Shown here: piece by piece, positions 1 to 17,400 of the stretch
Numbering within the stretch: position 1 is the stretch's first letter
How the letters are laid out: every line of letters starts with the position of its first letter
Source: Hyperoplus lanceolatus
Taxonomy: Eukaryota > Chordata > Actinopteri > Uranoscopiformes > Ammodytidae
Assembly: GCA_026929865.2 (NCBI GenBank)
Contig: CM049406.2
Coordinates: 26,477,001 to 26,541,000 of the forward strand
Direction: 5' to 3'
Length of the DNA: 64,000 nucleotides
Notes under the pieces: generated by a model
Databases searched by the model: none
What the model saw: the letters and a program-made list of their open reading frames with translations, nothing else
What the model was told of the DNA's origin: nothing
Translations under genes and position numbers: made by a program

Positions 1-2261
1 CTTAATAACAAAATCAAAAAGTGCTTATTTGTCACATAACAAGCCCTCTGGCCTTACCAGGAAAACATGTTTCTGACATTCAGTATTCACGTAATATTAA
101 AAGGGCAAAAAATGTATGACATTTGTAAGGAAATTCAATATTTTAAAAGGCCTTATCTTGATAATATTAAATTCAATGCTCTTTTAATGCTTTTAAGACC
201 CTGCGGTCCGGGTACCCTGTTGAAGAACATTACAGCAGAGCAGTGACTGATGAATCTGTGATCAGCATGTACAGCTTGATCAGCATTTAGCTTTCTCTTA
301 CCTCCGTCTCTAGATAGGACAAAAAAAATGTGCTGCTGCTCTACAACTGTCAGTTCAGCTTTGCCAGAAAGCTGCTGGATGAGAGGGAAGATTTCTGCTC
401 TTCCATCTTAAACCCTTCATCACTGAACTGACAGTTGCAACAGCCGTACAGAGCTAAAGTGAAGTGAACAGATTTGGTCAGTCAGAGGGGGGAGATGTCT
501 GCTCGGGAAGTTTCAGCAACCAGCCCCCCCCCCGCCTCACTCAGGGATTAAGGGATAAGGATGGGAGTTATTTTATCTTTTTTTTTTTTTATCATCAAAT
601 ACCCCCAAAGGGACTAAACCCGACTGCCGGAATGTGGTTCAGTGTTAATATACTGCTCTGCTCCTTTGACACTGGCCGTTTTTACTGCAATGTAAAAAGT
701 ATTTCACCTAATGCAATAGTCTGGCTCTTTTGGTGTTTCATAGTTTTTTGGACCACAATGGGGTTCTATGGCACATACAGACTCTGTGCTACATCTACCT
801 ATTAACACTTTTCTCACATCTTGTTAGTAGTATGAATTGATTGTTGGTGGATGTGATTTCATGGGACTTTTTGACTGACAGCAGTATTCATCCCCCTTTT
901 CTTGAACTGGAGTGTAAACAAATGGATAAACTGCCATGCTTTTATGAACTGCTTAAAGCTTAGTATCACAAACGGAACAAGCAGGCTGTGTGCCCTTAAA
1001 TGTTTCAGAAACTCCATTCCCTCTTGGTTGACATATTTAACAAGTGTCAGCCTTTGTTGTTTTTCCTTGGAAAAAACAAACAAGTGGTGTTATGACTGTT
1101 GTTTTTTGAAAGCTCACACCAATATTCATATATGTATATATACAGTCAAAACCGAAATTATTCATACCCCTGGCAAATCTTGACTTAAAGTTACAGTACT
1201 TTTATGAAAACAGCAAGCTTTTTCTTGATTGGAAATGACACAGGCTTCTCCCAAAAGATAATAAGACGATGTACAAGACACATCATTGTGGAAAAAAAAA
1301 AATTCAGCTTTTATTAACATTTGAAAAAAAAAATGGCGAAATTTGCCAGGAGTATGAATAATTTCGGTTTTGACTGTATATATACATTTTTCTATTACAT
1401 GACATAAAATATGTGAATTGTTAAAATAGAAAATTCCATTACAATAGATGTGGTTAAGGCCAGCCAGGATAAACGATTGTTATAATCTACTAAAAAGGAC
1501 CGTATTAAAAAAAGGACATTTATTGTAAATTAAGGTTGAAAGAAAATTGTCCCAAATGTACCAACTTCTGATTAACAATAATAACAACTAATATAATACA
1601 CCTAACCAACTGTGTGATATAGTCCCATTTCTCTATGTTTATTTGTTTACTTAAAACAAGAAAAAAAAAAAAAAAAAAAACACTGACAGCTCTTCGTTGT
1701 ATATCTGTTATTCCCCAATCCAAACGTGAGCACTTACTATGTACTAGGCTACGTACTATTAAAAGCATATTAAACTGATGTAATGTTAGAATTAATTGCC
1801 ATCTTCATATTACTGTGTTGAGAAATGATTTTACAGCATAAACCTGTTTATCAAATAGACCAGACTAAAGCCATGTGTGGATGCTGCACAGTTGCTGATG
1901 ACAGAGCTGGCATGTTGTTTGTTTCCCAATCATGCACTGGCCAGGTGCAAATAAATCCACAAGACAGAACAGATTTAGCTACTGACTTATGGCACCTGTT
2001 CAGTAAGTCCAGCTATAGCTGTCTAAATCACACAAGTTTCTGTCTTCCACGAACCATCAGAGCTGACGGGCTAGCACCTACAATGAGAAAGCGGTTTGTA
2101 GCCATGTTAGCATGCTAACGTTTGAGGTGTAGCCTTTTGTTAGCTACAAAACATGACGTTTAAAGTCTGAATGACTTAACATAAGTCTGCTATAACAACT
2201 TTAAGTGTCGTTTTGAGTTGAAATTGACCAGTAGGTACAATAGGTTTTATCTTAGACTTAC
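1..2261 (-). other. Intron 1 of psmb5 (incomplete)
   Basis: This AT-rich DNA follows the psmb5 donor on the minus strand. I see no exon-like stretch on either strand. It contains a Tc1/mariner-type MITE at 1143-1376 and a poly-A/T tract near 1660-1680. Short open frames here lack codon bias or recognisable motifs. Confidence 0.7.
1143..1376. mobile_element. Tc1/mariner-type MITE
   Basis: This 234-bp element is flanked by TA on both sides. Its inverted termini begin CAGTCAAAACCGAAATTATT at the left and are mirrored by AATAATTTCGGTTTTGACTG at the right; similarity extends about 35 bp inward. It has no coding capacity. TA flanks and a CAGT-type terminus are typical of Tc1/mariner derivatives. 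Confidence 0.85.
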
Positions 2262-2486
2262 TTTGAATGCTAATGTGGTGGTTCCATGCAGGAACTCTAT
2301 TTTCCTTTCGACGCCGTCATCGTCCACGGCACTCAGCGGGTTTCTGATGGCGAAACTGAGCCCGTCTCCTGGCGTGGAGTCGAATCCCAGACCGCTCTGT
2401 CCGGCTCCGCATCCCAAAGAAAGAGTCTGGCAATTATTATATGAAAAATCCGCACAATCACTGCTTAACACACTAGCAAGAGCCAT
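2262..2486 (-). CDS. psmb5: Proteasome 20S subunit beta type-5, first coding exon only (partial)
   Basis: This exon encodes the first 75 residues of the constitutive chymotrypsin-like proteasome subunit beta5. The peptide opens MALASVLSS and ends HGTTTLAFK. In this family the propeptide is cut between Gly and Thr of HG-TTTLAF, freeing the catalytic Thr1, here residue 69. The exon closes in phase 0 on AAA, followed by GTAAGT read on the minus strand, and mammalian PSMB5 is split after the same motif. Start choice: an upstream in-frame ATG exists at 2513, but the ATG at 2486 gives the family-typical MALAS start. No exon with the second-exon motif (beginning around AADSRATAG) is visible between 1 and 2261, so the remaining exons should lie beyond the left edge. 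Its neighbour psmb11 is on the same strand, an arrangement conserved in vertebrates. Confidence 0.92.
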
Positions 2487-3055
2487 CTTTGAAACTGTCC
2501 GATGAGCAAGCAACTTCCGCCGTGTTAAGGGTACGAACGTTTATTGAGACCATACTCAGGGGGGAATCACATAGCGCCCCCTGTAGGTGTGGCGGACTGC
2601 TGATTTAGTTCTGCGATGGATGCACAGCATAAAAAAAAATAGAAATGGAAGAAAAAAACTGTAAATTGTGACCCAGTGAAGCAAATACATTTCATGGCTT
2701 GAAAAAAAGATATACTACTTTAATCCAAAAAGGTTAATTTCATCTAACAAGACAAATGAACTTGAATGTTGTTGTATACAGACTAATATTAACTTTTGGA
2801 ACCTTGACGTGTTGAATGCACAACTTACTGCAGTCTTCCTCAGAAGCATCAGCTGTTGATGGTGTCACTGAGGAAGACTGCAGTAAATTGTTCAGTCGAA
2901 ACATGTGGAAGCCTATACTATAAATTAATATTCTGTTTACAAGAACATTCAAGTTAATGATAGCCTACTACTTTACTAAAAAAAATCTATTTAGCTGACA
3001 GGGGGAGAAACTCTTTACTTCTATATTCTACCCCCCTGAAACTCCACATTTTGCT
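2487..3055. other. Intergenic spacer between psmb5 and psmb11
   Basis: This 569-bp spacer holds the psmb5 upstream region near 2487-2560 and the 3' flank of psmb11. The main structure is a perfect 19-bp inverted repeat at 2825-2843 and 2868-2886, listed separately. I see no further gene. Confidence 0.6.
2800..2910. repeat. Head-to-head pair of hammerhead-like repeat motifs
   Basis: Perfect 19-bp arms (2825-2843 and 2868-2886) flank a 24-nt loop. On the plus strand the right copy reads CTGAGGA (2868-2874), a five-base stem GACTG (2876-2880) pairing with CAGTC (2893-2897), then GAAA (2898-2901). This matches the hammerhead ribozyme core order CUGANGA, stem II, GAAA. The minus-strand copy shares CTGAGGAAGACTGCAGTAA but has lost GAAA. 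Similar motifs are known from Penelope-like elements of animals. A complete stem I is not convincing, so activity is unproven. Confidence 0.45.
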
Positions 3056-4030
3056 TCATCCTGAAGTATCCAATTCCTTTGGTCTCTTTCTTTCCTCCGC
3101 CATATTCGACTTCCTCTCCATGTCTCTGTAATATTCCTCTTTCAAGTCTTCTCTCTTCCTTTGGCTCCATCCCTGGGCTGTGATGTGGAAGAGGTCCACA
3201 TTGTTTCCTGAGTAGGCGTCTCTGTGTGTGGCTCTGAACACTGCTTCTCTTGCCAAGGAGACGGCCTCTTCTTTGCTCAGGCTCCACTTCAGCCCTGTGT
3301 CCAGGACTCCTAAAGCATAGGGTGAGCCTGAGCCCACGGAAAAGACATCCCCTTGCAGTCGGGCGCCATCGCTGCACACATATATCACCTTTGGGCCACT
3401 ACTAGTTGATGCAGAATCTGCAATTGCTTCTTGACTACCAACAACAGCTGGAGAGCTATCATCAGAAATAACCAATGAGTCTTCTGTTGTCTTTGCACAG
3501 TCATTGTTACCTTCATCCTTATTCCAGCCACACAGTGTGAGAGCCACACACAATTCAGTCCCTTTAAAGGGATGCAGCATCAAGGAGAGGAGCTTGGCAG
3601 TGCCTTGTATGGAAAGGCGACGTCCGTGCCTCAGCTGGTAAAGTCTGATCTCTCTGGTGAGAATTCTCTCCCACAGCATGCAGTCTGCCCCGCTACCAGA
3701 AGAGGTGACCACTAGATGGGAGTGAATAGGGGTAATCTTGTGAACAGCGGGACAGGCAACAAGCCCCCCAGCACTGGCACGTGTGTCTGCAGCCGCAATG
3801 ACGCCGCCTTGGAAAATAAAACCCAGGGTGGTGGTCCCATGAGCCAGAGGGAAAGGTCTGCGGGCCGTTGCAGAAGTTTTGGATCTGGCAAATGTGGGTT
3901 TATGTTTAAAAAATGTATTCTGTCTCTTCAATCCAAAGTTGTAACAGTCGGTCATATGAAAAGTTGTGGCTGTATCTTTTAAATAAGAGTTGACAGTGTC
4001 TTTAAAGCCACAAATATCTTCCAAAGCCAT
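3056..4030 (-). CDS. psmb11: Proteasome subunit beta type-11 (thymoproteasome beta5t)
   Basis: A single-exon gene of 324 codons encoding beta5t, the subunit that replaces beta5 in thymic cortical epithelium and shapes the peptides used in positive selection of CD8 T cells. Numbering from the Met at 4030, [10 protein letters not shown] marks the propeptide cut with Thr1 at residue 66. Asp17 lies in AADTRASAG and Lys33 in VHKI at the expected spacing; SVGSGS and HRDAYSG supply the Ser129 and Asp166 regions. Position 45 of the mature chain is Ser, where beta5 has Met, consistent with the polar S1 pocket of beta5t. About 38 Ser/Asp-rich residues are inserted between the GWNKDEG and YVCSDG blocks, where human PSMB11 is short. 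An ATG at 4033 gives MMAL; 4030 is preferred because mammalian PSMB11 starts MALQDVC. Lack of introns is normal for this gene. Confidence 0.95.
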   Translation of the reverse strand: MALEDICGFKDTVNSYLKDTATTFHMTDCYNFGLKRQNTFFKHKPTFARSKTSATARRPFPLAHGTTTLGFIFQGGVIAAADTRASAGGLVACPAVHKITPIHSHLVVTSSGSGADCMLWERILTREIRLYQLRHGRRLSIQGTAKLLSLMLHPFKGTELCVALTLCGWNKDEGNNDCAKTTEDSLVISDDSSPAVVGSQEAIADSASTSSGPKVIYVCSDGARLQGDVFSVGSGSPYALGVLDTGLKWSLSKEEAVSLAREAVFRATHRDAYSGNNVDLFHITAQGWSQRKREDLKEEYYRDMERKSNMAEERKRPKELDTSG

Positions 4031-5856
4031 CACAGTGAAAGTGGAGCAGATACAAATAGATATTTTTCTCAGAGATTGGAATGTAAAAAGTGCTCCTCAA
4101 GCAAAGAGTCAACCAGAGTCCATCTTTAGAAAAAAAAATCAAACAGTAGAATAAATCCCACAAAGGTTTCTATTCTTGACTGCTGCCACCTACACTCATT
4201 CTCCCAGCAAGGCCACTGTCAAGTCTGAAAGACCAACGTTTTCATCCTTTTATAGCCTGCCCAAATATGACACATTGCAAAAACACACAAGCAAGCAGTA
4301 CACAGGTATCAATGTCAAAAATGATTTGAGTTTACATAAGTGATATGTTATCCTATACGCGCTGCTGTGAAAATAATATCCAGAGAAGCCACTTTCTGCA
4401 AGCCTAACACGTTCTCCTGAGTGACTGGGTCATCATTCTCGCTGTGTGCAGTTCATACCTGTATCTATCACAGGAGAGCTACAAGTATCAACAGCAGAAA
4501 TAATTTGCTGACAAACCTTTAAGCTACTTATTGTGGTGATGTGTAAAATATGGTCCAAAGAACCACAACAAAATTAGAATTTAAGTGATAATTCTAAGTA
4601 TAAAGCGTCATAAATAGACAAGAATTAAGTGAATAGATGAATGAATGACTAACACTTTTAATGGTGAAGAGGCTTTCACTCTCACCCCAAAAATTTGCAA
4701 AATTGTTTAGTTTAGCCCAGCATCTCATCACAGTTGAGTGATGCAGGAGTGCTAAAGTGCACGGCTTGTGTCTGAGAAAAAGGAAAAAGAAGCAGGCTAT
4801 CAAAAGTGAAAAGAAAAAAAATTACATTTCTTTCAAAAGAAAACCTAATTTTTTAAGCCTAAGTAATTGTATACAATATGTTAAGGAAGGAATATTGATG
4901 TGGGGTCATTTTAAACCATGCAGACTTAACCTTACATTGTTGATAAAGGCTAGTATTTAGTTAGTGACTGACTATACCCTAATAAACCCTACAGATTCAT
5001 GTGAAAAGTTGTTGCCGCAATTATTTGTAAGACAAAATAAAGAAAGTTGTGTGTCATGGATCATGGAAGAAATGTATATAGGGCCCGGAGTTTTGTGCTA
5101 CGCCCCTAGAAAACATCAACCCCTAGGTTCAGCTGGAAGCGATAAAAGTTTAATTAAAAAATGTATAGCCTATATATATTTATCCATGTAGTGAATTCTT
5201 AAAAAATGACTTGGGCGTCTGACCCTAAAAGTCTGTGTGGCAACTGAATAAACTAGTAAACTTGGGGAGCTTGTGAAAGATTAAGCACCCATCTTTTCAT
5301 TGTGAGTTTAAAATGTTTATTTTTTCAGTCTTTAAAGGGGGGGGGGGGGGGGATAAAGTGCTTGACTGACTTGTTGCTGTTGATTTAGGGCCTACTTCAA
5401 TAATGTATATTGTTTCAAGCCACCCCCTTAAAGTTATTAGGCTAATTTATTTATAGGTCTATTCTTTTCTTTTTCTTTCTTGTAGCCTATGCTGCTTGGG
5501 ATAATTTGCAAAATGTTTAGTGATGTAAAAATCCCTAATCTGTATGTAACGGGTGGTACAGTTATGTAGGATGTAGTTTCATGTATCAACATGTTTTTGA
5601 AAATGTTTACACAAACAAACAAAAAACTCCTCTGAGTTCAATGGTCAAACACCATAGACGCTAAATCAGATGCGCAGTCATCGCGGTACTTCGCTGGGCA
5701 TGCAACTGCAGCACTCTCGACGCCATTTTAGCTCTTTTTTGCATTGCTATCAAATGAGCACATACCTTTCTACAGATCCAAGATGGCGCCAGTTTCCTAT
5801 GAAGACTGAGCAAAGCTAGACGGTCTCTCGGGCAATCCATTCAGTCTGCAACAATC
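4031..5856. other. Divergent intergenic region between psmb11 and prmt5
   Basis: About 1.8 kb separates the two start codons, and both genes read outward. The left half should contain the psmb11 promoter, but I cannot point to a clear TATA box. A run of 16 G lies at 5337-5352. The prmt5 promoter proximal region is at about 5640-5856. Open frames such as the one near 4964-5191 show no family motifs. Confidence 0.55.
5719..5809 (+). promoter_or_regulatory. prmt5 core promoter: YY1-type sites and short uORF
   Basis: CAAGATGGCGCC at 5779-5790 resembles the YY1 consensus AAGATGGCGGC, and a reversed GCCATTTTA near 5724 is a second candidate. The ATG inside the first site (5783) opens an eight-codon upstream frame ending TGA at 5807-5809, 48 bp before the prmt5 ATG. 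YY1 motifs with this geometry are common at TATA-less vertebrate housekeeping promoters. No TATA box is seen. Confidence 0.45.
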
Positions 5857-12018
<6,162 letters not shown>

Positions 12019-13804
12019 AGCTGACACATCAGGCACACACACACAGGTTTATGTAAGACTTGGTGGCAGTCAAAATGGAGGTGGCGTGCCTCTTTTTATG
12101 TACAGCTAAAACCTGGAATTGTGGTGCAAAAGCTCCAAAAATGCAGTCTTTGTGTATTTTAAAATGACTGGCGGTAAGCACTTCTGATATGGCAATAAAA
12201 GTGTTGATGAGATAAACCAGATGTTAAAATCCTGTGTCTTTGAGAGGTCTGTCTAAACAGGCATGGAATGTTACCTGTACACAAAGTGTATTGTTGATGT
12301 GAGAGTAGCTTATGAAGATAAAGTCAAAACACCTTTGCCACTGTTTTTTTTGTTTACCTGTTTTCTCCCCCCCCCCCCCCACTGTTGTGAACACTCTTTG
12401 CAGACATACCCACTCTATCCAACCGAACCTTTGCCTTATCGAACACACATTCCATACTGATACATATACGAACTGATGAAATACCCATCTCCTCAACACG
12501 AGAGGTTGGGATTAAGGTTACGCAATTCAGGTCACATACCATATTGTTTGAGGGATGTCTCTTCTATATCTTCTTGTTATTGTTTCGGTATGTTTGAACC
12601 ATGTCAATAAAAACAACACTGTAATGTTCTTCATACGCTCTTGCCATTTGTTTAGTAACTCCATGCTCTCCACGTTTTTGTGAACGGAATTTCAACCTTG
12701 CATTGTGAATAATTTTAGATAAACGACTGAAACGGTGTCTGTAGTTTGTTTTAAATGAGAAGGAAGTGACCTATACTGTAAGGATGTGAGTTGTCCAGCA
12801 GATGGCACTCAGGCGTGGCTTTCTGCTTTACCACATGTTATTAATATTGGTAGTATTCTCAGCCATCCTAACCCAATGTGTGTGAAGTTGCAGTTGTACT
12901 TATTAGATTCATTTTACTATAATTGGAAATCACTTCCTCAAATGCCTTATTATAAGGCCCATTAAAGTTGCATGTAACAAAGCTTTGCCATCAGCAGTAA
13001 GAGGTAAAGTAATTAGGTGTATTAGACTGTTACTGCACCAATGCAACTGACAAACTCAGCAAAGCAAAATGGACACTTAAATGTGTTCTCCGATCACAGC
13101 TGACAGTTCATTATATGATGTAATGCCAGCATGAATGCTTTTCTGTTGCCCAGAGGCAGAGCACACCACCCCCATCTATTATATGGCCCCCTTACTTTAA
13201 CATTACCAACAGTTGAGTATGTCCAGCGTAGACCAACAAACACGCCCTGCCCGCTCTTATCATGTTGCATACAATTCTTGGCGCTTATCTACGATAGACA
13301 CTGGTGTCAAACGTTGTACATTTTTTGCCTGTCTGCTATTCATACATGATATTGTATCGCTTAACAATGATTTTCTCGTGGCTATATTTGACAATTTAAG
13401 ATATAAACTTAATTCACACACTTTTATAAATATGTCCACGGTTACACAAAGGCCAAGACTCCTTGATGAAATGATGGCAAAGAGGCAGGAATGCAGTTGA
13501 CATCACAATGCCTATAGGCTACTGCAAACCCAAAAGATTACATCCCTTTATCATTAATACAGTTAAATATCCCGAACTATGTATTATAGGATATGCTAAT
13601 ACATCCAGCTATGGCGTAAGTCATTTTGTAATTAAAAATATTTTTTAAATAAAATAAAATTTTGATAGCGCTTAGGTAGGCTATTTAGCCCGGAGATCTC
13701 ACTATACAGGGCGGGGCCTGAGACGTGTTGGCAATTTAGGCTGCACCGATTGGTTGAAAATAACCATCTTTTCTATATATCCAGGCTGTCAGCTGCAGGT
13801 CTTC
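12019..13804. other. prmt5 3' UTR and intergenic DNA before slc7a8
   Basis: AATAAA at 12194-12199 and again at 12606-12611 are likely alternative prmt5 polyadenylation signals. A C-run near 12367-12380 is low complexity. From about 12650 to 13690 I see AT-rich DNA with no recognisable exon or repeat. The slc7a8 promoter starts near 13700. Confidence 0.65.
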
Positions 13805-13920
13805 TGTAACCCCGCTCATCGTGGCCAGCCTACAGGAATAATGACCACCATGAAGTCCGGCACATAACATTACTGAGAGTTTTCAGGGGATTTTATCAAG
13901 TCACTGCAGCTGCCAAGGAG
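13711..13920 (+). promoter_or_regulatory. Probable slc7a8 promoter and non-coding first exon
   Basis: A GC box (GGCGGGGCC near 13710), an inverted CCAAT (GATTGG near 13748) and a TATA-like CTATATAT near 13773 are spaced as in a classical promoter. Transcription would start near 13805. The likely untranslated exon ends at 13920 before GTGAGT. It contains an upstream frame ATG...TAA at 13841-13867 of eight codons. An acceptor before the coding ATG is available at 14383 (TTTGTAG) or 14405 (CCCCAG). Confidence 0.5.
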
Positions 13921-14445
13921 GTGAGTTGTCACTTTTTGAGCAACTTGTTTGGTCTTTTAAAGCTTAGGCCTACAGCCAATCAAAGTGCACGAGGTTAATT
14001 GCAAATTCAAAGAGCCTTGCTGGAAAGGAAACCTGTGTTTGTCCCTGCGAAACATAACCGGTGTGAATTTTGAACTTGGAACATGCTAGCCTAACATTGT
14101 TTCTTTAAGTTAACGATAGGCTACAGCCTATCTCATACTTTTCTTAACCAATTTTTTTTAAAAGGCTGTGGTCGCCCATTGTGTTGCAGTCTGAATTATT
14201 AAAGGCTGGGCCTGGGCGTGCTCTCTAAGTTTAGGCCTACTGTAGCCACCCCATCGGCATTTTTGACATCTTAAAGGGCCGTCGAAAAGTGTTGGAGAAA
14301 TGACTCGGCAAACGTGTTGGGGACTTTTGACAATAACAAGTCTACCTTAATAGGCTCATACTTAATAATGTGTGTGTTTGTAGGCTTTGGCTTTGCTGCC
14401 CCAGGCACCTGGATCTCAAGAGAGGGGGTCACACACTGCTTCAGG

Positions 14446-17400
14446 ATGACCGATGAGGGTGCGAGGAAGCGGAGCTGCAGTAGCAGCGGTGGGGGCGGCG
14501 GCGGTGACGGCGGCGGTCAATCAGGGGCCCCTGACTCCCAGTCGACTGCAGGGAAAGATGCAGGAGGAGGCTCCGGGGTGGCTCTGAAGAAGGAGATCGG
14601 CCTAGTCAGCGCCTGTGCCATAATAATCGGCAAGTAGCCTATCTCAATGTGGCATGTTGTAGGCCTGATGTTGGTGTTGACTGTTTATTGTGTCATCAGA
14701 ACTTCATAATGCTAGCTTTATTTGTTTGAGCATTTGTGCCGCCCTAGTTTTTCCCTAAAGATCTCTCATTAGGCTACATTGGAATCAGTCGCTCCACCGC
14801 TCCTTAAGAATCCCTTAACTTTTCCTTAACTGCCGAATCGGCTGCTGCGAATCAGCTGCCAACTTCAGCGTCGTCATTTCATCACTCAATTTGGCCCATC
14901 TGATTGTGTGTTTACCTGCTCGATTTAAGCAATGCAGCTCAGGGTTCACAAACTTTTGCACATACAACAGTTGTCAAATAATTCGTTTTAACAATTGATT
15001 TCTGGAAAAAAAAAATGTTGAATTGATAAACAAACATCTGTTCCATTATTAAAAAATACTGGTATTGATACAAATAAATTAATAATGGTTAAAATAAATA
15101 AAATTCCAAAAGGCTCAAGGGGTTCACAAACTATCACACAGCACTGTATTTGATCAACAAAGAAAGGGACTGACTTTCTGTCCATCACTGGCCTTGCGGA
15201 GGCAGTATTAAAGTGCATTCTTTACGTCACCGTAACATGGTCGCTTTTATCACATGCCATCAGCACAAGAAACAAGTGACAAGTGTTGCCTGTTGTCTTG
15301 CTGCAACAAGTTGGCATTTCATTGAAACTGTGGTAAGTATCGGGGAGAGCGGTGACGCAAGTTAACTACGCTCTTCTTATCCTTTTCCCATCAACTGCAG
15401 GCTGTACTGTGCCCGTTTGTTTTTGTTCTTACAAAGACACATTGTTTGTTTTGAAACTTTGATATGTTGCTTCCTGCTGGTCCAAAGAGGTCAAGACTAT
15501 GAACTCCCTTTTTATCTTCTGGCATTATAAAAGGGCAAACGTTATCTTTGAAAAACAAAGGTAATTGGGGAGGGATAAGAAGAAACATTAGCTGCATTAA
15601 AGTTGCCAATTGTCTCTGCTGCTACCACTGTAACAGACTTCCCACCTCTTGTTGAAGGTCAAAAGTAAAATAAAAAAACTTGACTGCATATACAGCCTAT
15701 CATGGATCCCAAGTGATCAAAATGTGAGGAAAAATGGAACTCAAACCAGCCTACATTTCCCCCCACATGGGCTGACCAGCAAAGCCACATAAATCCAAAG
15801 TTAAAGGTGGAGTCAGCAATTCTGGAGAACGCTTGTTATTAAATTCAGTGAATATATCCTCACGATCCGTTATCCGACCAGGCATGTAAACCAAGGGGGT
15901 GCACCATAACAAACATCATGCTGTTAACAGAGCCTAGGCTGTGTTTTAACACAAACAGGTAGCGGATTGTGAGGAGATTTTGATAAGTGATTTTGACAAC
16001 AAGCATTCTTCAGAATTGCTGACTGCACCTTTTTAATTCTGTTTTGGGAAAAACGTTTATTAGATGTGAGACATGAGCGTTGAATAAAACGGAGCACCAC
16101 GGGACAGGAGATAGTTTCATTCCGTTTATAGCCCCCAGTCGGTTTCAGTGGCCTTAGTCTTTCATCTGCAGTGTGATGCTCGTTTATACAAAAGATTGGC
16201 GTCTTTATTTCATTTCAAAGTTCTTATTGATATGGCACTGCATCCGACCTTCACACATTTCTTAACCTGTCCTCTATTTATTTTCTTTTTTTTCAACTCA
16301 CTCAGGCAACATCATTGGATCTGGGATTTTTGTCAGTCCTAAGGGGGTCCTGGAGAATGCTAGCTCAGTGGGCGTGTCCATCATTGTGTGGGTTATCACT
16401 GGATTTATCACAGCCATGGGGGCTCTCTGCTATGCAGAGTTAGGTGTGACCATCCCCAAGTCCGGGGGAGACTACTCCTATGTCAAGGACATCTTCGGAG
16501 GACTGGCTGGGTGAGAACAAGTGCCTTTTGTCTTAACCCTCCTGTTATGTTCATTTGTCAGGAACAGCAATGGTGTTCCGGGTCAATTTGATCCGGTGCA
16601 TGTTTATTATCCAAAAGATATCCGAAACCAAAAAATCCTAACAAGCAGTGTGAACATGTCATTACCAACTCCATCACTAACTATTCTATCAATATTTGGT
16701 GCAATGGTGTTCCTTACCTCCAACAGCGAATGGTTCAATTAGGATAATTCACTCGTTTTTCATTAAAAAAAAATACATGTTCAATCTTTTTTTTTAATGT
16801 TTCACCACTTTATTACTTTTGAAAGACCAACATTACTCTATAAACCAGGCCCTAATATCACAGTGTATGAAATGTTGGTGGCATTCAGAGGTCACTGCCC
16901 ATTAAGGCAATACATGCCTTCCAAACCAGCTAAATATGGGATAAAATCCAGGCAGCATATGATGCAAACTGCAGCTATGCATTGAACATGCAGGTTTACA
17001 CTGAAAAGCCGGTTGGAGGAGCCCCAGAGAAGAATAATAATGCATAATGTGCTGGGTATAGAGTGGTGGAAGTTGCTCTACCCACTTGTCCCACACTGTT
17101 CCAACAGCTGCCAGCTTGTCTCTCTCCCATATACCAGCCCTTGTCTCTCGATTATCAAATCTGATTACTCTGGAGAAAATGTGAAAAGTTTCAAGATACA
17201 TTGTGAAAACTTTGCAGTGCACCCCCACCCTTATGCCGCCTCCCCCACAACAATGCCCCTATATTATTAAAGCCTTTCCTAATGTACTTTTATATGGCCA
17301 GCATCCCACACTAACAATGACCCAGTTCCAATCATTTCTCTTTTCATTAACAACTATTCTCTAGCGCATTACTATAATACATACAGTAGCTAATATGTTT

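Noticed and set aside
464..805. 113-codon plus-strand frame in psmb5 intron 1
   Set aside because: No motif, poor composition, and it crosses homopolymer runs.
1..2261. Search for psmb5 exons 2 and 3 on the minus strand
   Set aside because: None of the conserved blocks (AADSRATAG, GTMAGGAADC, DAYSGGAV types) is present, so these exons are off the window.
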